A program made the position numbers and the translations under genes. The notes under the pieces are model-generated. The model had not been told where the DNA came from. It did no database searches and was given only the letters and a program-made list of their open reading frames with translations. Below, one piece after another: positions 53,600-63,432 of a stretch of DNA of 64,000 bases. Each line of letters begins with the position of its first letter. Position 1 is the first letter of the stretch. This DNA is from Paenibacillus glucanolyticus NBRC 15330 (GTDB lineage Bacteria; Bacillota; Bacilli; Paenibacillales; Paenibacillaceae), in assembly GCF_004000885.1 (NCBI RefSeq), contig NZ_BIMC01000012.1, positions 121,993 through 185,992 on the forward strand, in the 5' to 3' direction.

Positions 53600-54397
53600 T
53601 CAATGCACATCCTTTCTTTTTTTGGCCCATTCCATCAGCAGCAGGAGACCAACGGAGAAGGCTGCCAGCACCAATGCGACACCATTGGCAGCAGCCACAT
53701 TAAAATTCTCTACATCCTGATACACAAGCGTCGTTGCTGTCTGCGTCTTGTTCATGATGTTACCGGACACCACCAGTACGGCGCCGAATTCCCCCAGCGA
53801 GCGGGCGACAGTTAGCACCAGACCGTACACCACAGCCCACCGAATGGAGGGCCATGTTACTTTTCGGAACGTTGTCCAGCCATAAGCTCCCAGCGTTGCT
53901 GCCGCTTGCTCCTGATCATTCCCGATCTCCTGCAGGACGGGCATGACCTCACGGACCATCAGCGGAAACGTGACGAAGAGCGTAGCAATCACCATGCCTG
54001 GAAACGCATATACGACCTTAAACCCGATCCCTTCAAAAAAACCGCCAATGATGCTGTCCGGTCCAAGCAGCAGTACAATCATCAGGCCGCCAATGACCGG
54101 CGAAACCGCGTACGGCAAATCGACAATGCTGTTCAGAATGCCTTTGATCTTCCGGCTAAGCCAATTCGCCCGAACCAGATACAACGCCATCATGATGCCA
54201 AACAGCGCATTTAACACCGTAACGAATACAACGATAAGACCCGTCATCATAAGAGCATGCAGGGCTTCAGGTCTGAGCAGGCCCTCCGCAAACCCATCCA
54301 GCCCTTTATCAAACGCTCCGATTGCAATCCGGGATAAGGGGATGATTAGCAGAATGATAAATACGGCATACGTTAGTCCGATCCACAATCGTCTCAA
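53600..54397 (-). CDS. cysW: Sulfate ABC transporter permease CysW
   Basis: The 265-residue permease has six helices and the EAA-type loop EQAAATLGAYGWTTFRKVTWP, with SLGEFGAVLVVSGNI after it, the usual CysW marks. It overlaps cysT by 4 nt and abuts cysA. Confidence 0.94.
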   Translation of the reverse strand: MRRLWIGLTYAVFIILLIIPLSRIAIGAFDKGLDGFAEGLLRPEALHALMMTGLIVVFVTVLNALFGIMMALYLVRANWLSRKIKGILNSIVDLPYAVSPVIGGLMIVLLLGPDSIIGGFFEGIGFKVVYAFPGMVIATLFVTFPLMVREVMPVLQEIGNDQEQAAATLGAYGWTTFRKVTWPSIRWAVVYGLVLTVARSLGEFGAVLVVSGNIMNKTQTATTLVYQDVENFNVAAANGVALVLAAFSVGLLLLMEWAKKRKDVH

Positions 54398-55209
54398 GCT
54401 CGTCTCCCCCTCTGCTGTACGGCATTAATCACCCAGAGGATGAGGAAGGAGAGGGTAAGGAGCAGAACGGATACCGCCGCTGCACCAGCCGGGTTGTCGC
54501 TCTCAACCTCGCCAAAAATAAAGACCGAAGCAATCAGCGTCCTTCCGGGAATATTGCCCGCAACCAGCACAACGGCACCAAATTCAGCCAGCGCTCTTGA
54601 GAAAGCGAGCATTCCCCCGCTGATGATACCCGGCAGCATCGAGGGAAGAATGACCTTGAAGAAAGCTCTCGTCCTCGAAGCGCCCATCGTATAAGCCGCC
54701 TCTTCCTCCAGCGGATCCAGCTCTTCCAGCAGCGGCTGCACCGCCCGGATCACGAACGGAAACGTGACAAACAGCATGGCTATAACGATAGCAGGCTGGT
54801 GAAACACGATTTCGAAACCAAGCTTCTCCGCCAGGCCGCCAAGTAAACTCCCCGGTCCCAGCAGCAGCAATATCATCAGTCCCCCTACCGCCGTCGGCAG
54901 CGCAAAGGGCAGATCCACCAAACTGTTCAGCAGCGTCCTTCCCGGAAAACGATACCTGACGAGCACCCAAGCAATCATCGTTCCGACAAGCACGTTGATG
55001 AACGTAGAGATTATGCCCAGTTTGATTGTAAGCAGCACGGCCTTCCAGGCAATCGGATCCAATATGCTCTCTGTAAAATGGCTCCATCCTGCAGAGAATG
55101 ACTGCACGTACACCCCAAAGATCGGCAGCACGATCAAGGCAAGAAAATAAAGCAGCACGGTACTTCGAAATCCCCAAGTCCAACCTTTATGACGAATCCA
55201 TGTGGTCAT
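54394..55209 (-). CDS. cysT: Sulfate ABC transporter permease CysT
   Basis: The 271-residue permease has six helices, the loop EEEAAYTMGASRTRAFFKVILP and ALAEFGAVVLVAGNI. It is the first gene of cysT-cysW-cysA-sbp. ATG 55209 has AGGAGGG 7 nt upstream; the in-frame extension to 55305 lacks a ribosome site. Sulfur-responsive control is likely, but I could not fix an operator in the 190-nt divergent region. Confidence 0.93.
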   Translation of the reverse strand: MTTWIRHKGWTWGFRSTVLLYFLALIVLPIFGVYVQSFSAGWSHFTESILDPIAWKAVLLTIKLGIISTFINVLVGTMIAWVLVRYRFPGRTLLNSLVDLPFALPTAVGGLMILLLLGPGSLLGGLAEKLGFEIVFHQPAIVIAMLFVTFPFVIRAVQPLLEELDPLEEEAAYTMGASRTRAFFKVILPSMLPGIISGGMLAFSRALAEFGAVVLVAGNIPGRTLIASVFIFGEVESDNPAGAAAVSVLLLTLSFLILWVINAVQQRGRRA

Positions 55210-55398
55210 ATCGTATCCCTCCTGCCTCCGGATGGTATTCCGGTCGACTTCTCCACAAACCATCTTTATATTTCCTATTTGTATACTTGGTTTTACTTTA
55301 CACATACTTTACCAAATGCTGAATCCGATCGTCAATCCATCTTTTGCACTTTATCGGGTAAAATAATAGAAATGGAAAAAATAGAGGAGGTTATTTGC

Positions 55399-55800
55399 AT
55401 GCTGTATACCGGTGAACTAAACACGCAAGGGCGTGACGAGATGAGGGATATCACGAGGGAGATCGCTGCTCACGTGAAGCAAAGCGGGGTTCAGCAAGGC
55501 ACCGTGCTGATCTATTGTCCGCATACCACCGCCGGAATTGCCATTAATGAGAACGCGGACCCCGATGTGAAACGGGACGTGCTGATGTCTTTGGATGAAG
55601 TATTTCCATGGAATCATCCCAAATATCGTCATGCGGAGGGAAATACCGCTTCCCACCTTAAATCGATCACCTGCGGTCCTTCGCAGACCGTCATTATTCA
55701 GAACGGTCATCTGCTTCTTGGAAGGTGGCAGGGCATTTATTTTTGCGAATTCGATGGACCGAGGCAGCGTCAGTATCACGTGAAAATCATGGAGGGCTGA
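55399..55800 (+). CDS. YjbQ family protein (UPF0047, thiamine-phosphate-synthase-like activity)
   Basis: The 133-residue product has the family signature YCPHTTAGIAINENADPDV and ends GRWQGIYFCEFDGPR. The fold is a small trimeric barrel; weak thiamine phosphate synthase activity has been reported for family members, and the true role is unclear. GAGGAGG lies 8 nt before ATG 55399. It diverges from the sulfate operon. Confidence 0.88.
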   Translation: MLYTGELNTQGRDEMRDITREIAAHVKQSGVQQGTVLIYCPHTTAGIAINENADPDVKRDVLMSLDEVFPWNHPKYRHAEGNTASHLKSITCGPSQTVIIQNGHLLLGRWQGIYFCEFDGPRQRQYHVKIMEG

Positions 55801-55844
55801 TGCCAAAAAGGGATACAGGCACGGGAAAGACAGTTAAAAAGCAC

Positions 55845-55893
55845 AAAAAGCAGACAGGCACATGCTAGGGGGCGTGGACCTGTCTGTTTTATT
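55845..55893 (+). terminator. Terminator after the YjbQ gene
   Basis: CAGACAGG (55851-55858) pairs with CCTGTCTG (55879-55886), flanked by A and T runs. Confidence 0.75.
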
Positions 55894-55975
55894 TCATTAG
55901 ATGATTGACGTTTCAACGCTAGGTCGTTGTAATGGGTTGAAGTATCAAGTCACACGTCGTGGCAATAATCAGAAG

Positions 55976-56569
55976 TTAGACCCTGCTGTACAAACTCCGG
56001 CATAACACTTTGACATGGGTAAGAGCGGCTGGTTTGATCTCATCAAAGCCAATTCGGTCCTGAATATAATAGGATATAAATCCATGCAGCGACAAAAACA
56101 AGGTCAGCGGAACGGTTCGCCGCTCTTCCTCACTGTAATTCTCATCAAGCAAATACTGACGGACAAGCATAGCAAACATTTCAAAACAGCGTCCCTGCTC
56201 AGAGCGACAGTAGGACAGCAGCTCTTCGTCCCGAATCATGAACATGATCTCGTACTGGTAAGGATTATCCAGTCCGAAACGAACAAATTCCAGCATCAGC
56301 TGCTCCAGCTTCGATACCCCGTCACAGGGAGGCTTTCCCGATACTTCCAACAGCAAATCATTTAGATCATTAAAGTCCTTCATGACAATGGCGTAGAAAA
56401 GCTCCGCCTTTTCCTTAAAATGATAATACAAGGAGCCGTGGCTATAACCCAAATGCTGCCCGATGCTTCGCATCGAAATGGCTCGATATCCTTTGGTTAT
56501 AAACAAATGCCTCGCTGCTTCCAGTATCCGCTCTCTCGACAACTCGCGTTCTACTGCTCTTCTTGCCAT
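55976..56569 (-). CDS. TetR/AcrR-family transcriptional regulator
   Basis: The 197-residue protein has a TetR helix-turn-helix at about 12-60 (RILEAARHLFITKGYRAISM and HLGYSHGSLYYHFKEKAELF) and a helical ligand-binding part that I cannot match to an effector. It starts 6 nt after the YigZ stop on the same strand, so the two are almost certainly co-transcribed; no efflux gene is adjacent. Confidence 0.9.
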   Translation of the reverse strand: MARRAVERELSRERILEAARHLFITKGYRAISMRSIGQHLGYSHGSLYYHFKEKAELFYAIVMKDFNDLNDLLLEVSGKPPCDGVSKLEQLMLEFVRFGLDNPYQYEIMFMIRDEELLSYCRSEQGRCFEMFAMLVRQYLLDENYSEEERRTVPLTLFLSLHGFISYYIQDRIGFDEIKPAALTHVKVLCRSLYSRV

Positions 56570-56575
56570 ATTATT

Positions 56576-57208
56576 TTATTCCCCTTCAATAAAATAAAGC
56601 CGCTCTCCCTCCGTGATCAAAGACTGCCCCTGTGTCAAATCTACCATCCGAGTCATAAAGCTCTCCGCATCACCATCGAGCGGCAAGCAGGTCAAGGTCA
56701 CCGTGTCGGCAAAGTTGGTCTCTCCCATACGTACGCCCCGATTTCGAAGCTCGTTCTCCACCTTACCCAGCCAGGTATAATCCAGCTCCACTAAAATCTC
56801 CCGGTGAAGAACCCTTGTAATCGGTTCGCCTGATTCTATAGCAGCCACGGCTCCGTCTGTGTAAGCCCGGATCAGTCCGCCTGCGCCAAGCATGATACCG
56901 CCAAAATAACGTGTGACAACAATGGCTACATTCTTCCGCCCCTGATTTCGGATCACTTCGAGAATCGGCTTGCCGGCCGTTCCGCTCGGTTCCCCATCAT
57001 CCGATTGCTTCTGAATCTCATCCCGCTCGCCAATCATATAAGCGGAACAATTGTGCGTAGCATTCCAATGCTTCTTCTTGATTTCTTCAATAAAAGCGAC
57101 GGCTTCCTCTTCGGATTCGACCGGCATCACATGGCCGATGAATCGCGATTTCTTAATGACAATCTCCTTGGAGCCCGCCTGACGTACCGTTTTGTAACGA
57201 TCCAGCAT
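56576..57208 (-). CDS. YigZ/IMPACT family protein
   Basis: The 210-residue protein has EIVIKKSRFIGHVMPVESEEEA, then KKHWNATHNCSAYMIGE, DDGEPSGTAGKPILEVI and VVTRYFGGIMLGAGGLIRAY, all typical of the UPF0029 N-terminal domain, and a DUF1949-type C-terminal domain from about 138. Its cellular role is not established; the human relative IMPACT affects translation control. It precedes the TetR gene. Confidence 0.92.
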   Translation of the reverse strand: MLDRYKTVRQAGSKEIVIKKSRFIGHVMPVESEEEAVAFIEEIKKKHWNATHNCSAYMIGERDEIQKQSDDGEPSGTAGKPILEVIRNQGRKNVAIVVTRYFGGIMLGAGGLIRAYTDGAVAAIESGEPITRVLHREILVELDYTWLGKVENELRNRGVRMGETNFADTVTLTCLPLDGDAESFMTRMVDLTQGQSLITEGERLYFIEGE

Positions 57209-57238
57209 GAAACAACAACCACCCCTATATTGCCAAGA

Positions 57239-57275
57239 AAGCAGTCCACGGCAATAATCTGCCAGCGGACTGCTT
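57239..57275. terminator. Stem-loop downstream of pgi
   Basis: AAGCAGTCC pairs with GGACTGCTT, with an inner CGGCA/CTGCC pairing. The T tail is weak. Confidence 0.6.
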
Positions 57276-57315
57276 CCTTCAGCGTCTTACGTCTAATCCA
57301 ATGAAAGTGTCAGGT

Positions 57316-58671
57316 TTATTCGGAAAGTCTAGCTTCCAGTTCGGCCTTCTCTTTCTCATACCCTGGTTTGCCGAGCAGCGCGAACATATTTTTCTTGTAC
57401 GCCTCTACGCCCGGTTGGTCAAACGGGTTGACACCCAACAGATAGCCGCTGATACCGCAGGCCTTTTCGAAAAAGTATACCAGATATCCGAACGAATAGG
57501 GAGTGAAATCTGGAATTGTCACAATCAAATTCGGAACTTGTCCGTCGGTATGGGCCAGCATCGTGCCTTGGAAGGCCTTTTTGTTGACAAAATCCAATGT
57601 TTTCCCGGTCAGGAAGTTCAATCCGTCCAGATCGTCCGGATCCGATTCAATCGTAATATGCTCGGATACATTCTCAACCTGAATGACCGTTTCGAAGATG
57701 TTGCGGCTGCCTTCCTGGATAAATTGACCCATGGAGTGCAGATCAGTAGAGAAGTCTACGGAAGCAGGATAGATGCCTTTGTAATCCTTGCCTTCGCTCT
57801 CGCCGTACAGCTGCTTCCACCATTCCGATACAAAATGCAGAGAGGGCTCGTAGTTTACAAGGATCTCGATGCCCTTGCCTTTACGGTAAAGAGCGTTGCG
57901 AACCGCCGCGTATTGGTATGCTTCGTTCTCGGCTACGTTCGGGCTGCTGTATTCCTTGGATGCGTCAGCGGCGCCTTGCATCATCTCTTCAATGTTGATT
58001 CCAGCCGTTGCAATCGGAAGAAGACCGACTGCCGTCAGCACGGAATAACGTCCGCCGACATCGTCAGGAATGATAAAGGACTCGTAGCCTTCTTCGGTTG
58101 CCAGCTTCTTGAGTGCGCCCTTCTCCTGATCGGTCGTAGCGTAAATGCGTTTGCGAGCTTCTTCCTTGCCGTATTTCTTCTCCAGCTCCGCACGGAAAAT
58201 ACGGAATGCGATAGCCGGCTCCGTGGTTGTACCGGATTTGGAAATGACATTCACCGAGAAGTCCTTGCCTTCTATCAGTTGAAGCAGATGCGTTACATAG
58301 GTGGAGCTGATGTTGTTTCCTGCAAAATAAATTTCCGGCGTCTTGCGCTGGTCCTTCGACAGCTCGTTATAGAACGAATGCGACAGCATTTCGATCGCGG
58401 CACGCGCTCCCAGGTAGGAACCTCCGATACCGATAACAATCAGAACGTCAGAGTCACTCTGAATTTTGGCAGCCGCTTTCTGGATGCGTGAGAATTCTTC
58501 TTTATCGTACTGCGTTGGCAGGTCGATCCAGCCCAGATAATCAGAACCGGCACCTGTACCGTTATGTAGCTGTTCATGGGCTGTGCGGATCGGCTCTGCA
58601 AAATAGTCAACTTCGTGCTGATTGACAAAAGTCAGTGCTTTACTGTAATCAAACTTGATTTTTTTAGACAT
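57316..58671 (-). CDS. pgi: Glucose-6-phosphate isomerase
   Basis: The 451-residue enzyme interconverts glucose-6-phosphate and fructose-6-phosphate in the cytoplasm. It matches the short bacillar form: VIGIGGSYLGARAAIEML, NVISKSGTTTEPAIAFR, DVGGRYSVLTAVGLLPIA and GVEAYKKNMFALLG. AGGAGG lies upstream of ATG 58671. Together with tkt nearby it belongs to central sugar metabolism, though the genes are separate units. Confidence 0.97.
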   Translation of the reverse strand: MSKKIKFDYSKALTFVNQHEVDYFAEPIRTAHEQLHNGTGAGSDYLGWIDLPTQYDKEEFSRIQKAAAKIQSDSDVLIVIGIGGSYLGARAAIEMLSHSFYNELSKDQRKTPEIYFAGNNISSTYVTHLLQLIEGKDFSVNVISKSGTTTEPAIAFRIFRAELEKKYGKEEARKRIYATTDQEKGALKKLATEEGYESFIIPDDVGGRYSVLTAVGLLPIATAGINIEEMMQGAADASKEYSSPNVAENEAYQYAAVRNALYRKGKGIEILVNYEPSLHFVSEWWKQLYGESEGKDYKGIYPASVDFSTDLHSMGQFIQEGSRNIFETVIQVENVSEHITIESDPDDLDGLNFLTGKTLDFVNKKAFQGTMLAHTDGQVPNLIVTIPDFTPYSFGYLVYFFEKACGISGYLLGVNPFDQPGVEAYKKNMFALLGKPGYEKEKAELEARLSE

Positions 58672-58866
58672 GCCTTAAACCTCCTGTGAATTTAGAAATA
58701 GGATACTTTAATTTAATAAAGACCGCAAGTTGCACGGGCTAACCGTCATGTATTCTTCATGCTGGACACCCTTCAATCTCCAATCCCCCACAAACGCTGG
58801 CTTCGTTTCCAGAACCCATGCTAAGATAGAGTGGATCAGGAATCCATAATCGAAGGTGATATAGCT

Positions 58867-59763
58867 ATGAAAAAAATCGGATTTATCGGACTGGGCACCA
58901 TGGGCGCTCCTATGGCCTCCAATCTGCTTAAGCAGGATTACGACGTGACCGTGTATAACCGCACCCATGAAAAATGCCGTCCGCTGGCCGAACAGGGAGC
59001 TTCCATCGCGGACACGCCTCGCGAGGCTGCCGAAGGACAGGATCTTGTCATTACGATGGTGAGCAACGACCATTCCATCCGGGAAGTGTTCTATGGAGAG
59101 AACGGTCTGCTCGGCTCCCTGACCGGCGGGATGACCGTCATCGACTGCAGCACGATCTCCGAGAGCCTTGTCAAGGAAATCGCATCTGTCGTAACTGGGC
59201 TTGGCGCATCCTTCCTGGATGCCCCGGTAACCGGCAGCAAGCCTGCGGCCATTGATGGAACCCTGGTCTTCATGGTCGGCGGCGAAGCAGCTGTGATCGA
59301 GGCCCATGCCGACGTGTTTGACACCCTGGGCAAAAAGGTCATTCACATGGGACCAAACGGAAGCGGTGCCGTCGCCAAGCTTGCGCACAATACCATTGTG
59401 GGCATTAACAACCTGGCGCTGGCCGAAGGTTTTGCCATCGCTGCAAAATCAGGCATTCCCGCCGACAACTTTCTGGAACTCGTACAGCTCGGATCTGCTG
59501 GCAGCAAAGCGGCCGAACTGAAGGGACGCAAAATTATCGACGGCGATTTCAGCAACCAGTTCTCGCTTGCACTCATGCTCAAAGACCTGAAGCTGGCCTC
59601 CTCACTAACCGATGGCATCGGCATGCCTTCCCCTATGCTGAATCTGGCCAAGAGCCTGTTTCAAGCCGGTGCCAGCGAAGGCTATGGCGAAGAGGATCTA
59701 TCCGCTGTCGTGAAATGCTATGAAGCCTGGATCGGCCAAAAAATCGGCGAACAGCCGCAATAA
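58867..59763 (+). CDS. NAD(P)-dependent beta-hydroxyacid dehydrogenase (3-hydroxyisobutyrate dehydrogenase family)
   Basis: The 298-residue protein has the dinucleotide motif IGFIGLGTMGAPMASNLLK, the substrate-binding segment FLDAPVTGSKPAA and the catalytic Lys171 in GAVAKLAHN. The family reduces or oxidises 3-hydroxyisobutyrate, tartronate semialdehyde or related acids; the exact substrate is open. ATG 58867 follows GAAGGTG by 8 nt. It diverges from pgi. Confidence 0.9.
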   Translation: MKKIGFIGLGTMGAPMASNLLKQDYDVTVYNRTHEKCRPLAEQGASIADTPREAAEGQDLVITMVSNDHSIREVFYGENGLLGSLTGGMTVIDCSTISESLVKEIASVVTGLGASFLDAPVTGSKPAAIDGTLVFMVGGEAAVIEAHADVFDTLGKKVIHMGPNGSGAVAKLAHNTIVGINNLALAEGFAIAAKSGIPADNFLELVQLGSAGSKAAELKGRKIIDGDFSNQFSLALMLKDLKLASSLTDGIGMPSPMLNLAKSLFQAGASEGYGEEDLSAVVKCYEAWIGQKIGEQPQ

Positions 59764-59790
59764 CCAGACAGATTATGCCTTGTCATTACT

Positions 59791-59845
59791 GGCTCCTTCA
59801 TGCTGGTTCCGGGTCATCCGGACCAGGAGGAAGGGGCCTTTTTTT
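59791..59845 (+). terminator. Rho-independent terminator after the dehydrogenase gene
   Basis: A long stem with CCGG around a GTCAT loop and outer GGCTCCTTC/AAGGGGCC arms precedes seven T residues. Confidence 0.8.
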
Positions 59846-59926
59846 GAGCTTTTCCACCATTTCCCTCTCCGAAAGAAACTTTTCTGTTATTTCCTCCGTT
59901 TACAATGCAAAGGGAGGAATTGCAAC

Positions 59927-60853
59927 ATGAAATGGACCATAACATTAAAAGCGATGACAGCCGCTGCCATACTAACCACTGTTCTGTCTCCTGCATTAGC
60001 CAGTTCACCAGCTTCTGCAGCAGCCAAACCAGCCGCTGCCATCAACAACGTAACCGCCAGCGGTGAAGTGCTGATCAGGCAGGGCTCCACCTATGTTACC
60101 CTCACCGATCTCAAACCTCTGGGTAACTACATCTTGAGATACGACAACAGCAAAAAGCAGGTGACCATCCAAGGCGATAACCGAAAGGTGATCCTAACAG
60201 CAGGAAATACCAGCATGGAAGTGGATGGAGTTAAAAAGGCGCTGCCTTCAGCCCCACTGCTGCATAACGGCAAGACCATGATTCCCTTAAGGGCTGTTGC
60301 CCAAGCATTTGATGCCAACGTCTACTGGAATGACGCTTTAAAAACAGCTTATATCAATAAGGCAGATCCGGGTATCATCGCCGACTTAAAAAGCACCGAT
60401 CTGGCCACCGCCCGGAATGCTGCAGCCAAGCTTCCCTATTCATCCGAACTGAAGAAGCCTGAACTGGAGATGCTCCCCGTGGAAATGCAGGGCGTGAATT
60501 ATTATTTTCCTAAAGGTAAATCCAATTCATTCTTCCTGGTAGACAACGATATCGCCAGCTATTTCGATATCCATGGCGGCGTCAAATACTTAAAATGGCA
60601 AGGCAAGCTGGACTATGGCGCTAAAGCATCGGCAAACCAAAACCTGTTCTTCCTGCCTGCACTGAAAGCTGAGATCGGTAATCAGCCGAACACCCAAAAT
60701 TGGACGATCGCCAAATTCGTATTCCGCTACCCTTCCGGCGTTACCAGCTATCGCCTGCTGGATCGCGGCCAGGAATGGGGCGAAGGATACGTAGAGCTTG
60801 ACAACCGGGCTCCCGGATATAAAGGCGAGATCGTGACCATCCCGGAGGAATAA
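59927..60853 (+). CDS. Secreted stalk-domain protein (copper amine oxidase N-terminal type)
   Basis: The 308-residue protein has a signal peptide (AMTAAAILTTVLSPALASS, cleavage near ASA), then a copper-amine-oxidase-N 'stalk' module, in which LLHNGKTMIPLRAVAQAFDANVYW is the hallmark. A further domain of about 170 residues is not assigned. Stalk domains are wall-linked modules common in Paenibacillus and do not imply oxidase activity. AGGGAGG lies 9 nt before ATG 59927. Confidence 0.88.
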   Translation: MKWTITLKAMTAAAILTTVLSPALASSPASAAAKPAAAINNVTASGEVLIRQGSTYVTLTDLKPLGNYILRYDNSKKQVTIQGDNRKVILTAGNTSMEVDGVKKALPSAPLLHNGKTMIPLRAVAQAFDANVYWNDALKTAYINKADPGIIADLKSTDLATARNAAAKLPYSSELKKPELEMLPVEMQGVNYYFPKGKSNSFFLVDNDIASYFDIHGGVKYLKWQGKLDYGAKASANQNLFFLPALKAEIGNQPNTQNWTIAKFVFRYPSGVTSYRLLDRGQEWGEGYVELDNRAPGYKGEIVTIPEE

Positions 60854-60907
60854 GTCCATTATATCAACCGCCGATAAAGGCCTGCGTTGACATCCGGCAT
60901 TGACAGT

Positions 60908-60940
60908 AAAGGCTCAGAGCCATCGGCTTGAGCCTTTTTG
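60908..60940 (+). terminator. Rho-independent terminator after the stalk-protein gene
   Basis: AAAGGCTCAGAGCC pairs with GGCTTGAGCCTTT, followed by T residues. Confidence 0.85.
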
Positions 60941-60981
60941 GCATATTCGCGAATATGAATGCTCCGTCGCCGCTTGTCCTG

Positions 60982-61299
60982 CTACATGGTCGGATAAGAG
61001 CAGCAATAATCGGTGACGGTGCGGATTTCCAGCTTAAAGCTTGAATTGCCCGGCACGTTAAAGGTCGCAGACCCTTGAATCTCTAACCACTCCTGCTCTC
61101 CAGGCAGCAGGACACGCAAATCGCCGGACAGGATTTCCATAATTTCAGGACCATCTGTGCCGAATTCATAACTCCCCGGAAGCATGATCCCCAGTGTTAC
61201 CTTCTCGCCATTCTCCAGCAGCACCGTACGGCTGGTTACCTTCCCCTCATAGTAAACATTGGCTGCTTTCGTGACGGTAGCATTCTTAAATTGTGACAT
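60982..61299 (-). CDS. ppnP: Pyrimidine/purine nucleoside phosphorylase
   Basis: The 105-residue cupin-like protein follows the PpnP (YaiE/DUF1255) pattern: MSQFKNATVTKAANVYYEGK, LGIMLPGSYEFGT, PEIMEILSGDLRVLLPGE and FNVPGNSSFKLEI. It splits nucleosides with phosphate. GGAGGAG lies 9 nt before ATG 61299; a longer frame to 61350 lacks a ribosome site. It lies downstream of tkt on the same strand, behind a stem-loop. Confidence 0.92.
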   Translation of the reverse strand: MSQFKNATVTKAANVYYEGKVTSRTVLLENGEKVTLGIMLPGSYEFGTDGPEIMEILSGDLRVLLPGEQEWLEIQGSATFNVPGNSSFKLEIRTVTDYCCSYPTM

Positions 61300-61344
61300 C
61301 GACAAACTCTCCTCCTCCAAGATAGGCATGTCTTGATATATGGA

Positions 61345-61369
61345 CGGCACCCGTATGATACGGGTGCCG
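61345..61369. terminator. Stem-loop between tkt and ppnP
   Basis: GGCACCCGT pairs with ACGGGTGCC in a near-palindrome. There is no T tail, so termination is uncertain. Confidence 0.5.
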
Positions 61370-61410
61370 GAAAATCAATATGGAGTTACATCACGGGTGT
61401 TTTGGATGTT

Positions 61411-63432
61411 TTACAGCAAAGCTTTTACACGGCTGACTACGTTCTCAACGGTAAAGCCGTATTCGGCAATGACGCGGTCGCCAGGAGCGGAAGCGCCAAA
61501 CGTGTTGATGCCGAGAATATCGCCTTTATCGCCAACATAACGCTCCCAGCCGAACGGATGAGCCATTTCAATGGCAAGACGGGCTTTTACGTCAGGAAGC
61601 AGCACGGAATCTTTGTATGCCTGATCCTGGCTGTCGAACAGATCCCAGCTTGGCATGCTGATGACACGAACGGCGATGCCTTCTTCAGCCAATGCCGCTT
61701 GCGCTTTAACAGCAAGCTGAACCTCGGAACCCGTTGCAATGATTTGAGCCTGTACGTTGCCATCTTTCGCGTCAGCAACAACATAAGCCCCGCGTTTGAT
61801 GCCTTCACGTGCATTATCTACTGCGCCTGCAAGGATCGGCAGGTTCTGACGAGTCAGCACCAGCGCAACCGGACGGTCTGTGTTCTCAACCGCATAAGCC
61901 CATGCCGCGGAAGTTTCATTGGCATCCGCAGGACGAATCACGGTCAGACCCGGGATAATACGCAGGGAAGCCAATTGTTCGATCGGTTCATGCGTAGGAC
62001 CGTCTTCACCAACAGCGATACTGTCATGAGTCAGTACATACGTAACCGGCAGTTTCATAATTGCAGCCAGACGAACAGCCGGACGCAGGTAATCGGTAAA
62101 TACGAAGAACGTACCTCCGAAAATTTTCAGTCCGCCATGAAGCGCAATCCCGTTCATAGCGCCAGCCATTGCAAATTCACGAACGCCATAGTATACATTA
62201 CGGCCTTCATAGCTGTTTGCTGTGAAAGATGCCAGATCGTTCAGGTGAGTCATGGTGGAGCTTTCCAGGTCAGCCGATCCGCCAAGCAGCTGCGGTACAC
62301 CTGCCGTCAAACCGTTCAGCGCTTTACCGGAAGCTACACGTGTGGAAACCGCTTTGTCGTCTGCGCTGTATTTCGGAAGGTTTTTGTCCCATCCTGAAGC
62401 CAGTTCACCGGATTCACCGCGCTCGAATTGCGCTGCCAGTTCCGGGTAAGCCTCTTTGTATTTCGCGAATTGATCAACCCAAGCTTGATATGCAGCAATG
62501 CCGCGTTCTTTCACTTTGCCAAAGTGCTCGCGCACTTCATCAGGTACGTAGAAATCCTCTTCATAAACCCATTCATAAAATTCCTTGGTCAGCTTCGCCT
62601 CATCTGCTCCAAGCGGGGAACCGTGCGTACCGCCGTGACCGCCTTTGCCTTGTTTGTTCGGGCTGCCGTAACCGATCACCGTTTTCACTTCGATCAACGT
62701 TGGGCGGTTTGTATCAGCTTGTGCTTCCTCAATCGCTTTTTGGATCGCAGGGAGATCATTGCCGTCTTCAACGCGCAGTACTTGCCAGCCATAAGCATCA
62801 AAACGCTTCGCTACGTTCTCGGAGAATGCCAGGCTCAGCTCGCCATCAAGGGAGATATCGTTGGAATCGTACAGCATGATCAATTTGCCAAGCTTCAAAT
62901 GACCTGCCAGAGAAGCTGCCTCGGAAGCAACGCCCTCCATCATGTCGCCGTCGCCGCAAATCGCATAGGTATAATGATCAACTACGTTGAAATCGTCTTT
63001 ATTGTAAGTCGCACCCAAGTGGGCCTCAGCCATTGCCATACCTACAGCCATCGCCACGCCTTGTCCCAAAGGACCCGTCGTTGCATCGACACCGGCCGTG
63101 TGGCCAAATTCCGGATGTCCCGGAGTTTTGCTTCCCCATTGACGGAACTGCTTCAGATCTTCAATGGACAAGTCATAACCGCTCAGGTGGAGCAGACTAT
63201 AGAGCAGCATGGAGCCATGGCCTGCAGACAAGACAAAACGGTCGCGGTTAATCCACGCCGGCTGGTCCGGGTTATGATTCATCGTCTTCGCGAACAGCTG
63301 GTATCCCATAGGCGCAGAGCCCATCGGCATGCCCGGATGACCGGAATTGGCCTTCTCGATCGCGTCGATCGCCAGTGTCCGGATGGTTGCGATAGACAGG
63401 TTGTCGATCGTTTGGTTATGTTCAGTTGTCAT
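61411..63432 (-). CDS. tkt: Transketolase
   Basis: The 673-residue enzyme moves two-carbon ketol units in the pentose phosphate pathway using thiamine diphosphate. The cofactor motif is GDGDMMEGVASEAASLAGH (from 160), and GHPGMPMGSAP, SAGHGSMLLYSLLH, GPLGQG and HDSIAVGEDGPTHEPIEQL are all present. GAGGAGG lies 7 nt before ATG 63432. Confidence 0.97.
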   Translation of the reverse strand: MTTEHNQTIDNLSIATIRTLAIDAIEKANSGHPGMPMGSAPMGYQLFAKTMNHNPDQPAWINRDRFVLSAGHGSMLLYSLLHLSGYDLSIEDLKQFRQWGSKTPGHPEFGHTAGVDATTGPLGQGVAMAVGMAMAEAHLGATYNKDDFNVVDHYTYAICGDGDMMEGVASEAASLAGHLKLGKLIMLYDSNDISLDGELSLAFSENVAKRFDAYGWQVLRVEDGNDLPAIQKAIEEAQADTNRPTLIEVKTVIGYGSPNKQGKGGHGGTHGSPLGADEAKLTKEFYEWVYEEDFYVPDEVREHFGKVKERGIAAYQAWVDQFAKYKEAYPELAAQFERGESGELASGWDKNLPKYSADDKAVSTRVASGKALNGLTAGVPQLLGGSADLESSTMTHLNDLASFTANSYEGRNVYYGVREFAMAGAMNGIALHGGLKIFGGTFFVFTDYLRPAVRLAAIMKLPVTYVLTHDSIAVGEDGPTHEPIEQLASLRIIPGLTVIRPADANETSAAWAYAVENTDRPVALVLTRQNLPILAGAVDNAREGIKRGAYVVADAKDGNVQAQIIATGSEVQLAVKAQAALAEEGIAVRVISMPSWDLFDSQDQAYKDSVLLPDVKARLAIEMAHPFGWERYVGDKGDILGINTFGASAPGDRVIAEYGFTVENVVSRVKALL

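Noticed and set aside
57301..58491. 396-codon open frame on the plus strand opposite pgi
   Set aside because: It is antisense to a clear pgi gene, has no ribosome site and no recognisable protein features; the open frame follows from pgi codon bias.
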